From: Liolophura sinensis
Taxonomy: Eukaryota > Mollusca > Polyplacophora > Chitonida > Chitonidae
Direction: 5' to 3'
Assembly (NCBI RefSeq): GCF_032854445.1
Contig: NW_027018025.1
Span: 49,526-113,525 of the forward strand
DNA: 64,000 nucleotides
The position numbers were made by a program, and so were the translations under genes. Shown here piece after piece: positions 51,575 through 63,979 of this stretch. Each line of letters opens with the position of its first letter. The first letter of the stretch is position 1. Under the pieces are notes generated by a model. It was not told the origin of the DNA and made no database searches. It saw nothing but the letters and a program-made list of their open reading frames with translations.

Positions 51575-54500
51575 ACAATTGAACACTCACCCACATCAAA
51601 CAGGTGCCAAAAGATGCGGAAGTGTGCCAGGTATCGGCAGGTGTTGAAAAAATTTAAAATTTCCCTGGTTTCCAAGGAGTACAAGTTGTTGCTGGGCACG
51701 TGATTGTGACTTCAATCATTATTTACACGTCGCTACAGCCAAAAGTATTGATCGGAGAGCCACGCGGTTTGCACCATTCGATTTCTCGTCACAAAATACA
51801 TCGGATTTTAGTTTTACCAACAGCATTGGAACAATTTTTCCACTTTTGGATTTTTGCATGGTCATTTTGTCAATTGAAATCGGCTACACTGCAATGTGTA
51901 CCATGGCGACTGGTCATTACTATATTAAACTTTTGGCTACAAGTTATGTGCTCTTCGGAAGCCCAGAAGACCTCAAATCTTTGGGCCAAGCCCAATTTAC
52001 TCACCCAGCAATTTTCTTACTTCTAAGTCCAAGAAAAACTCAATGTCTTTATCTACATGTAGAAAAACAACACCATTTGTATATAGAGAACGAATGGTAC
52101 TTGATACAGTCCGCTCTAAAAACTACAATTGAACACTCACCCACATCAAACAGGTGCCAAAACATGCGGAAGTGTGCCAGGCATCGGCAGGTGATGAAAA
52201 ACTTGCAAATTTCTCTGGTTTCCAAGGAGTACAAGCCGTTGCTGGGCACGTGATTGTGACTTCAATCATTATTTACACGTCGCTACAGGCAAAAGTATTG
52301 GTCGGAGAGCCACGCGGTTTGCACCATTCGATTTCTCGTCACAAAATACATCGGATTAGGCTTTTACCAAAAGCATTGAAACAGTTTTTCCACTTTTGTA
52401 TTTTTGCCTGGTCATTTTGCTAATTGAAATCGGCTACACTGCAGTGTGTACCATGGCGACTGGTCATTACTATATTAAACATTTTTCTACAAGTTATGTG
52501 CTCTTCGGTAGCCCAGAAGACCTCAAATCTTTGGGCCAAGCCAATTTAACTCACCCAGCAATTTTCTTACTTCTAAGTCCAACAAAAACTCAATGTCTTT
52601 ATCTATATGTAGAAAAACAACACCATTTGTATACAGAAAACGAATGGTACTTGATACAGTCTGCTCTAAAAACTACAATTGAACACTCACCCACATCAAA
52701 AAGGTGCCAAAACATGCGGAAGTGTGCCAGGCATCGGCAGGTGTTGAAAAAATTGAAAATTTCTCTGGTTTCCAAGGAGTACAAGCCGTTGCTGGGCACG
52801 TGATTGTGACTTTAATCATTATTTACACGTCGCTACAGCCAAAAGTATTGGTCGGAGAGCCACGCGGTTTGCACCATTCGATTTCTCGTCACAAAATACA
52901 TCGGATTAGATATTTACCAACAGCATTGGAACATTTTTTCCACTTTTGTATTTTTGCCTGGTTATTTTGCTAATTGAAATCGGCTACACTGCAATGTGTA
53001 CTATGGCGACTGGTTATTACTATATTAAACATTTAGCTACAAGTTATGTGCTCTTCGTAAGCCCAGAAGACCTCAAGTCTTTGGGCCAAGCCCATTTAAC
53101 TCACCCAGCAATTTTCTTACTTCTAAGTCCAAGAAAATCTCAATGTCTTTATCTACATGTAGAAAAACAACACCATTTGTATATAGAAAACGAATGGTAC
53201 TTGATACAGTCTGCTCTAAAAACTACAATTGAACACTCACCCACATCAAACAGGTGCCAAAAGATGCGGAAGTGTGCTAGGCATCGGCAGGTGTTGAAAA
53301 GATTGAAAATTTTCCTGGTTTCCAAGGAGTACAAGCCGTTGCTGGGCACGTGATTGTGACTTTAATCATTATTTACACGTCGCTACAGCCAAAAGTATTG
53401 GTCGGAGAGCCACGCGGTTTGCACCATTCGATTTCTCGTCACAAAATACATCCGATTAAACTTTTACCAACAGCATTGGACCAATTTTCCCACTTTTGGA
53501 TTTTTGCATGGTCATTTTGTCTATTGAAATCGGCTACACTGTAATGTGTACCATGGCGACTGGTCATTACTATATTAAACTTTTGGCTACAAGTTATGTG
53601 CTCTTCGGAAGCCCAGAAGACCTGAAATCTTTGGGCCAAGCCCATTTAACTCACCCAGCAATTTTCTTACTTCTAAGTCCAAGAAAAACTCAATGTCTTT
53701 ATCTACATGTAGAAAAACAACACCATTTGTATATAGAAAACGAATGGTACTTGATAGAGTCTGCTCTAAAAACTACAATTGAACACTCACCCACATCAAA
53801 CATGTGCCAAAAGATGCGGAAGTGTGCCAGGCATCGGCAGGTGTTGAAAAAATTGAAAATTTCCCTGGTTTCCAAGGAGTATAAGTCGTTGCTGGGCACG
53901 TGATTGTGAATTCAATCATTATTTACACGTCGCTACAGCCAAAAGTATTGATCGGAGAGCCACGCGGATTGCACCATTCGATTTCTCGTCACAAAATACA
54001 TCGGATTTAAGTTTTACCAACAGCATTGGAACAGTTTTTCCACTTTTGGATTTTTGCATGGTCATTTTGCTAATTGAAATCGGCTACACTGCAGTGTGTA
54101 CTAAAGGCGACTGGTAATTACTATATTAAACTTTTGGCTACAAGTTATGTGCTCTTCGGTAGCCCAGAAGACCTCAAATCTTTGGGCCAAGCCCATTTAA
54201 CTCACCCAGCAATTTTCTTACTTCTAAGTCGAAGCAAACTTAATGTCTTTACCTACATCTAGAAAATCAACACCATTTGTATATAGAAGACGAATGGTAC
54301 TTGATAGAGTCTGCTCTAAAAACTACAATTGAACACTCACCCACATCAAACAGGTGCCAAAAGATGCGGAAGTGTGCCAGGCATCGGCAGGTGTTAAAAA
54401 ACTAGCAAATTTCCCTGGTCTCCAAGGTGTACTAGCCGTTGCTGGGCACGTGATTGTGACTTCAATCATTATTTACACGTCGCTACAGCCAAAAGTATTG

Positions 54501-55424
54501 GTCGGAGAGCCACGCGATTTGCACCATTCGATTTCTCGTCACAAAATACATCGGGTTAGACTTTTACCAACAGCATTGGAACAACTTTTCAACTTTTGGA
54601 TTTTTGCCTTATCATTTTGCTAATTGAAATCGGCTACACTGTAATGTGTACCATGGCGACTGGTCATTACTATATTAAACTTTTGGCTTCAAGTTATGTG
54701 CTCTTCGGAAGCCCAGAAGACCTCAAATCTTTGGGCCAAGCCCATTTAACTCACCCAGCAATTTTCTTACTTCTAAGTCCAAGAAAAACTCAATATTTTT
54801 ATCTACATGTAGAAAAACAACACCATTTGTATATAGAAAACGAATGGTACTTGATAGAGTCTGCTCTAAAAACTACAATTGGACACTCACCCACATCAAA
54901 CAGGTGCCAAAAGATGCGGAAGTGTGCCAGGCATCGGCAGCTGTTGAAAAAATTGCAAATTTCTCTGGTTTCCAAGGAGTACAAGCCGTTGCTGGGCACG
55001 TGATTGTGACTTCAATCATTATTTACACGTCGCTACAGCCAAAAGTATTGGTCGGAGAGCCACGCGGTTTGTACCATTCGATTTCTCGTCACAAAATACA
55101 TCGGATTAGATATTTACCAACAGCATTGGAACATTTTTTCCACTTTTGTATTTTTGCCTGGTGATTTTGCCAATTGAAATCGGCTACACTGTAATGTGTA
55201 CCATGGCGACTGGTCATTACTATATTAAACTTTTGGCTACAAGTTATGTGCTCTTCGGAAGCCCAGAAGACCTCAAATCTTTGGGCCAAGCCCATTTAAC
55301 TCACCCAGCAATTTTCTTACTTCTAAGTCCAAGAAAATCTCAATGTCTTTATCTACATGTAGGAAAACAACACCATTTGTATATAGAAAACGAATGGTAC
55401 TTGATAGAGTCTGCTCTAAAAACT
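51575..55424 (+). repeat. Seven-unit (3,850-bp) B duplication, copy 1
   Basis: 51,575-55,481 matches 55,425-59,331 at an offset of exactly 3,850 bp. By eye I found five differences: 53,609 A/T, 53,624 G/C, 53,803 T/G, 54,307 G/C and 54,405 G/C. The flanking mismatches (51,574 against 55,424, and 55,482 against 59,332) place the duplication joint in the 57 bp 55,425-55,481. Units in order start at 51,882, 52,432, 52,982, 53,532, 54,082 (M-type), 54,632 and 55,182. Confidence 0.93.
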
Positions 55425-58400
55425 ACAATTGAACACTCACCCACATCAAACAGGTGCCAAAAGATGCGGAAGTGTGCCAGGTATCGGCAGGTGTTGAAAA
55501 AATTTAAAATTTCCCTGGTTTCCAAGGAGTACAAGTTGTTGCTGGGCACGTGATTGTGACTTCAATCATTATTTACACGTCGCTACAGCCAAAAGTATTG
55601 ATCGGAGAGCCACGCGGTTTGCACCATTCGATTTCTCGTCACAAAATACATCGGATTTTAGTTTTACCAACAGCATTGGAACAATTTTTCCACTTTTGGA
55701 TTTTTGCATGGTCATTTTGTCAATTGAAATCGGCTACACTGCAATGTGTACCATGGCGACTGGTCATTACTATATTAAACTTTTGGCTACAAGTTATGTG
55801 CTCTTCGGAAGCCCAGAAGACCTCAAATCTTTGGGCCAAGCCCAATTTACTCACCCAGCAATTTTCTTACTTCTAAGTCCAAGAAAAACTCAATGTCTTT
55901 ATCTACATGTAGAAAAACAACACCATTTGTATATAGAGAACGAATGGTACTTGATACAGTCCGCTCTAAAAACTACAATTGAACACTCACCCACATCAAA
56001 CAGGTGCCAAAACATGCGGAAGTGTGCCAGGCATCGGCAGGTGATGAAAAACTTGCAAATTTCTCTGGTTTCCAAGGAGTACAAGCCGTTGCTGGGCACG
56101 TGATTGTGACTTCAATCATTATTTACACGTCGCTACAGGCAAAAGTATTGGTCGGAGAGCCACGCGGTTTGCACCATTCGATTTCTCGTCACAAAATACA
56201 TCGGATTAGGCTTTTACCAAAAGCATTGAAACAGTTTTTCCACTTTTGTATTTTTGCCTGGTCATTTTGCTAATTGAAATCGGCTACACTGCAGTGTGTA
56301 CCATGGCGACTGGTCATTACTATATTAAACATTTTTCTACAAGTTATGTGCTCTTCGGTAGCCCAGAAGACCTCAAATCTTTGGGCCAAGCCAATTTAAC
56401 TCACCCAGCAATTTTCTTACTTCTAAGTCCAACAAAAACTCAATGTCTTTATCTATATGTAGAAAAACAACACCATTTGTATACAGAAAACGAATGGTAC
56501 TTGATACAGTCTGCTCTAAAAACTACAATTGAACACTCACCCACATCAAAAAGGTGCCAAAACATGCGGAAGTGTGCCAGGCATCGGCAGGTGTTGAAAA
56601 AATTGAAAATTTCTCTGGTTTCCAAGGAGTACAAGCCGTTGCTGGGCACGTGATTGTGACTTTAATCATTATTTACACGTCGCTACAGCCAAAAGTATTG
56701 GTCGGAGAGCCACGCGGTTTGCACCATTCGATTTCTCGTCACAAAATACATCGGATTAGATATTTACCAACAGCATTGGAACATTTTTTCCACTTTTGTA
56801 TTTTTGCCTGGTTATTTTGCTAATTGAAATCGGCTACACTGCAATGTGTACTATGGCGACTGGTTATTACTATATTAAACATTTAGCTACAAGTTATGTG
56901 CTCTTCGTAAGCCCAGAAGACCTCAAGTCTTTGGGCCAAGCCCATTTAACTCACCCAGCAATTTTCTTACTTCTAAGTCCAAGAAAATCTCAATGTCTTT
57001 ATCTACATGTAGAAAAACAACACCATTTGTATATAGAAAACGAATGGTACTTGATACAGTCTGCTCTAAAAACTACAATTGAACACTCACCCACATCAAA
57101 CAGGTGCCAAAAGATGCGGAAGTGTGCTAGGCATCGGCAGGTGTTGAAAAGATTGAAAATTTTCCTGGTTTCCAAGGAGTACAAGCCGTTGCTGGGCACG
57201 TGATTGTGACTTTAATCATTATTTACACGTCGCTACAGCCAAAAGTATTGGTCGGAGAGCCACGCGGTTTGCACCATTCGATTTCTCGTCACAAAATACA
57301 TCCGATTAAACTTTTACCAACAGCATTGGACCAATTTTCCCACTTTTGGATTTTTGCATGGTCATTTTGTCTATTGAAATCGGCTACACTGTAATGTGTA
57401 CCATGGCGACTGGTCATTACTATATTAAACTTTTGGCTACAAGTTATGTGCTCTTCGGTAGCCCAGAAGACCTCAAATCTTTGGGCCAAGCCCATTTAAC
57501 TCACCCAGCAATTTTCTTACTTCTAAGTCCAAGAAAAACTCAATGTCTTTATCTACATGTAGAAAAACAACACCATTTGTATATAGAAAACGAATGGTAC
57601 TTGATAGAGTCTGCTCTAAAAACTACAATTGAACACTCACCCACATCAAACAGGTGCCAAAAGATGCGGAAGTGTGCCAGGCATCGGCAGGTGTTGAAAA
57701 AATTGAAAATTTCCCTGGTTTCCAAGGAGTATAAGTCGTTGCTGGGCACGTGATTGTGAATTCAATCATTATTTACACGTCGCTACAGCCAAAAGTATTG
57801 ATCGGAGAGCCACGCGGATTGCACCATTCGATTTCTCGTCACAAAATACATCGGATTTAAGTTTTACCAACAGCATTGGAACAGTTTTTCCACTTTTGGA
57901 TTTTTGCATGGTCATTTTGCTAATTGAAATCGGCTACACTGCAGTGTGTACTAAAGGCGACTGGTAATTACTATATTAAACTTTTGGCTACAAGTTATGT
58001 GCTCTTCGGTAGCCCAGAAGACCTCAAATCTTTGGGCCAAGCCCATTTAACTCACCCAGCAATTTTCTTACTTCTAAGTCGAAGCAAACTTAATGTCTTT
58101 ACCTACATCTAGAAAATCAACACCATTTGTATATAGAAGACGAATGGTACTTGATACAGTCTGCTCTAAAAACTACAATTGAACACTCACCCACATCAAA
58201 CAGGTGCCAAAAGATGCGGAAGTGTGCCAGGCATCGGCAGGTGTTAAAAAACTACCAAATTTCCCTGGTCTCCAAGGTGTACTAGCCGTTGCTGGGCACG
58301 TGATTGTGACTTCAATCATTATTTACACGTCGCTACAGCCAAAAGTATTGGTCGGAGAGCCACGCGATTTGCACCATTCGATTTCTCGTCACAAAATACA

Positions 58401-59331
58401 TCGGGTTAGACTTTTACCAACAGCATTGGAACAACTTTTCAACTTTTGGATTTTTGCCTTATCATTTTGCTAATTGAAATCGGCTACACTGTAATGTGTA
58501 CCATGGCGACTGGTCATTACTATATTAAACTTTTGGCTTCAAGTTATGTGCTCTTCGGAAGCCCAGAAGACCTCAAATCTTTGGGCCAAGCCCATTTAAC
58601 TCACCCAGCAATTTTCTTACTTCTAAGTCCAAGAAAAACTCAATATTTTTATCTACATGTAGAAAAACAACACCATTTGTATATAGAAAACGAATGGTAC
58701 TTGATAGAGTCTGCTCTAAAAACTACAATTGGACACTCACCCACATCAAACAGGTGCCAAAAGATGCGGAAGTGTGCCAGGCATCGGCAGCTGTTGAAAA
58801 AATTGCAAATTTCTCTGGTTTCCAAGGAGTACAAGCCGTTGCTGGGCACGTGATTGTGACTTCAATCATTATTTACACGTCGCTACAGCCAAAAGTATTG
58901 GTCGGAGAGCCACGCGGTTTGTACCATTCGATTTCTCGTCACAAAATACATCGGATTAGATATTTACCAACAGCATTGGAACATTTTTTCCACTTTTGTA
59001 TTTTTGCCTGGTGATTTTGCCAATTGAAATCGGCTACACTGTAATGTGTACCATGGCGACTGGTCATTACTATATTAAACTTTTGGCTACAAGTTATGTG
59101 CTCTTCGGAAGCCCAGAAGACCTCAAATCTTTGGGCCAAGCCCATTTAACTCACCCAGCAATTTTCTTACTTCTAAGTCCAAGAAAATCTCAATGTCTTT
59201 ATCTACATGTAGGAAAACAACACCATTTGTATATAGAAAACGAATGGTACTTGATAGAGTCTGCTCTAAAAACTACAATTGAACACTCACCCACATCAAA
59301 CAGGTGCCAAAAGATGCGGAAGTGTGCCAGG
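55425..59331 (+). repeat. Seven-unit (3,850-bp) B duplication, copy 2
   Basis: This is the partner of 51,575-55,424, with units at 55,732, 56,282, 56,832, 57,382, 57,932 (M-type), 58,482 and 59,032. Its last 57 bp or more before 59,331 are shared; after GTGCCAGG the two copies part (GCATCGG here, GTATCGG in copy 1). Part of the same pattern returns at 62,331-64,000 at an offset of about 5,499 bp. Confidence 0.93.
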
Positions 59332-62300
59332 CATCGGCAGGTGTTGAAAAAATTGAAAATTTGTCTGGTTTCCAAGGAGTACAAGCCGTTGCTGGGCACG
59401 TGATTGTGACTTTAATCATTATTTACACGTCGCTACAGCCAAAAGTATTGGTCGGAGAGCCACGCGGTTTGCATCATTCGATTTCTCGTCACAAAATGCA
59501 TCGGATTAGATATTTACCAACAGCATTGGAACATTATTTCCACTTTTCGATTTTTGCCTGGTCATTTTGCTAATTGAAATCGGCTACACTGCAATGTGTA
59601 CTATGGCGACTGGTTATTACTATATTAAACATTTGGCTCTAAGTTATGTGCTCTTCGGAAGCCCAGAAGACCTCAAGTCTATGGGCCAAGCCCATTTAAC
59701 TCACCCAGCAATTGTCTTACTTCTAAGTCCAAGAAAAACTCAATGTCTTTATCTACATGTAGAAAAACACCACCATTTGTATATAAAAAACGAATGGTAC
59801 TTGATAGAGTCTGCTCTAAAAACTACAATTGAACACTCACCCACATCAAACAGGTGCCAAAAGATGCGGAAGTGTGCCAGGTATCGGCAGGTGTTGAAAA
59901 AATTTAAAATTTCCCTGGTTTCCAAGGAGTACAAGTTGTTGCTGGGCACGTGATTGTGACTTCAATCATTATTTACACGTCGCTACAGCCAAAAGTATTG
60001 ATCGGAGAGCCACGCGGTTTGCACCATTCGATTTCTCGTCACAAAATACATCGGATTTTAGTTTTACCAACAGCATTGGAACAATTTTTCCACTTTTGGA
60101 TTTTTGCCTGGTCAGTTTGCTAATTGAAATCGGCTACACTGCAGTGTGTACTAATATCGACTGGTCATTACTATATTAATCTTTTGGCTACAAGTTATGT
60201 GCTCTTCGGAAGCCCAGAAGACCTCAAATCTTTGGGCCAAGCCCATTTAACTCACCCAGCAATTTTCTTACTTCTAAGTCGAAGCAAACTTAATGTCTTT
60301 ATCTACATCTAGAAAATCAACACCATTTGTATATAGAAAACGAATGGTACTTGATACAGTCTGCTCTAAAAACTACAATTGAACACTCACCCACATCAAA
60401 CAGGTGCCAAAACATGCGGAAGTGTGCCAGGCATCGGCAGGTGTTGAAAAACTTGCAAATTTCCCTGGTCTCCAAGGTGTACTAGCCGTTGCTGGGCACG
60501 TGATTGTGACTTCAATCATTATTTACACGTCGCTACAGCCAAAAGTATTGGTCGGAGAGCCACGCGGTTTGCAGCATTCGATTTCTCGTCACAAAGTGCA
60601 TCGGATTAGATATTTACCAACAGCATTGGAATATTATTTACACTTTTGGATTTTTGCATGGTGATTTTGCTAATTGAAATCGGCTACACTGCAGTGTGTA
60701 CTAAAGGCGACTGGTCATTACTATATTAAACTTTTGGCTACAAGTTATGTGCTCTTCGGTAGCCCAGAAGACCTCAAATCTTTGGGCCAAGCCCATTTAA
60801 CTCACCCAGCAATTTTCTTACTTCTAAGTCGAAGCAAACTTAATGTCTTTACCTACATCTAGAAAATCAACACCATTTGTATATAGAAGACGAATGGTAC
60901 TTGATACAGTCTGCTCTAAAAACTACAATTGAACACTCACCCACATCAAACAGGTGCCAAAAGATGCGGAAGTGTGCCAGGCATCGGCAGGTGTTAAAAA
61001 ACTTGCAAATTTCCCTGGTCTCCAAGATGTACTAGCCGTTGCTGGGCACGTGATTGTGACTTCAATCATTATTTACACGTCGCTACAGCCAAAAGTATTG
61101 GTCGGAGAGCCACGAGGTTTGCAACTTTTGATTTCCCGTCACAAAATACATCGGATTAAGGTTTTACCAACAGCATTGGAACATTTTTTCCACTTTTGTA
61201 TTTTTGCCTTGTGATTTTGCCAATTGAAATCGGCTACACTGCAATGTGTACCATGGCGACTGGTCATTAATATATTAAACTTTTGGCTACAATTTATGTG
61301 CTCTTCGGAAGCCCAGAAGACCTCAAATCTTTGAGCCAAGCCCATTTAACTCACCCAGCATTTTTCTTACTTCTAAGTCCAAGACAATCTCAATGTCTTT
61401 ATCTACATGTAGAAAAACAACACCATTTGTATATAGAAAACGAATGGTGCTTGATACAGTCCGCTCTAAAAACTACAATTGAACACTCACCCACATCAAA
61501 CAGGTGCCAAAACACGTGTAAGTGTGCCAGGCATCGGCAGCTGTTGAAAAAATTGCAAATTTCCCTGCTTTCCAAGGAGTACGAGTCGTTGCTGGGCACG
61601 TGATTGTGACTTCAATCATTATTTACACGTCGCTACAGCCAAAAGTATTGGTCGGAGAGCCACGCGGTTTGCACCATTTGATTTCTCGTCACAAAATAAA
61701 TCGGATTAAGGTTTTACCAACAGCATTGGAACATTTTTTCCACTTTTGTATTTTTACCTGGTCATTTTGCTAATTGAAATCGGCTACACTGTAATGTGTA
61801 CCATGGCGACTGGTCATTACTATATTAAACTTTTGGCTACAAGTTATGTGCTCTTCGGTAGCCCAGAAGACCTCAAATCTTTGGGCCAAGCCCATTTAAC
61901 TCACCCAGCAATTTTCTTACTTTTCAGTCGAAGCAAACTTAATGTCTTTACCTACATCTAGAAAATCAACACCATTTGTATATAGAAAACGAATGGTACT
62001 TGATACAGTCCGCTCTAAAAACTACAATTGAACACTCACCCACATCAAACAGGTGCCAAAACATGCGGAAGTGTGCCAGGCATCGGCAGGTGTTGAAAAA
62101 CTTGCAAATTTCCCTGGTCTCCAAGGTGTACTAGCCGTTGCTGGGCACGTGATTGTGACTTTAATCATTATTTACACGTCGCTACAGCCAAAAGTATTGG
62201 TCGGAGAGCCACGCGGTTTGCACCATTCGATTTCTCGTCACAAAATACATCGGATTAGATATTTACCAACAGCATTGGAACATTTTTTCCACTTTTGTAT

Positions 62301-63979
62301 TTTTGCCTGGTTATTTTGCTAATTGAAATCGGCTACACTGCAATGTGTACTATGGCGACTGGTTATTACTATATTAAACATTTAGCTACAAGTTATGTGC
62401 TCTTCGTAAGCCCAGAAGACCTCAAGTCTTTGGGCCAAGCCCATTTAACTCACCCAGCAATTTTCTTACTTCTAAGTCCAAGAAAATCTCAATGTCTTTA
62501 TCTACATGTAGAAAAACAACACCATTTGTATATAGAAAACGAATGGTACTTGATACAGTCTGCTCTAAAAACTACAATTGAACACTCACCCACATCAAAC
62601 AGGTGCCAAAAGATGCGGAAGTGTGCTAGGCATCGGCAGGTGTTGAAAAGATTGAAAATTTTCCTGGTTTCCAAGGAGTACAAGCCGTTGCTGGGCACGT
62701 GATTGTGACTTTAATCATTATTTACACGTCGCTACAGCCAAAAGTATTGGTCGGAGAGCCACGCGGTTTGCACCATTCGATTTCTCGTCACAAAATACAT
62801 CCGATTAAACTTTTACCAACAGCATTGGACCAATTTTCCCACTTTTGGATTTTTGCATGGTCATTTTGTCTATTGAAATCGGCTACACTGTAATGTGTAC
62901 CATGGCGACTGGTCATTACTATATTAAACTTTTGGCTACAAGTTATGTGCTCTTCGGTAGCCCAGAAGACCTGAAATCTTTGGGCCAAGCCCATTTAACT
63001 CACCCAGCAATTTTCTTACTTCTAAGTCCAAGAAAAACTCAATGTCTTTATCTACATGTAGAAAAACAACACCATTTGTATATAGAAAACGAATGGTACT
63101 TGATAGAGTCTGCTCTAAAAACTACAATTGAACACTCACCCACATCAAACAGGTGCCAAAAGATGCGGAAGTGTGCCAGGCATCGGCAGGTGTTGAAAAA
63201 ATTGAAAATTTCCCTGGTTTCCAAGGAGTATAAGTCGTTGCTGGGCACGTGATTGTGAATTCAATCATTATTTACACGTCGCTACAGCCAAAAGTATTGA
63301 TCGGAGAGCCACGCGGATTGCACCATTCGATTTCTCGTCACAAAATACATCGGATTTAAGTTTTACCAACAGCATTGAACAGTTTTTCCACTTTTGGATT
63401 TTTGCATGGTCATTTTGCTAATTGAAATCGGCTACACTGCAGTGTGTACTAAAGGCGACTGGTAATTACTATATTAAACTTTTGGCTACAAGTTATGTGC
63501 TCTTCGGTAGCCCAGAAGACCTCAAATCTTTGGGCCAAGCCCATTTAACTCACCCAGCAATTTTCTTACTTCTAAGTCGAAGCAAACTTAATGTCTTTAC
63601 CTACATCTAGAAAATCAACACCATTTGTATATAGAAGACGAATGGTACTTGATACAGTCTGCTCTAAAAACTACAATTGAACACTCACCCACATCAAACA
63701 GGTGCCAAAAGATGCGGAAGTGTGCCAGGCATCGGCAGGTGTTAAAAAACTACCAAATTTCCCTGGTCTCCAAGGTGTACTAGCCGTTGCTGGGCACGTG
63801 ATTGTGACTTCAATCATTATTTACACGTCGCTACAGCCAAAAGTATTGGTCGGAGAGCCACGCGATTTGCACCATTCGATTTCTCGTCACAAAATACATC
63901 GGGTTAGACTTTTACCAACAGCATTGGAACAACTTTTCAACTTTTGGATTTTTGCCTTATCATTTTGCTAATTGAAATC

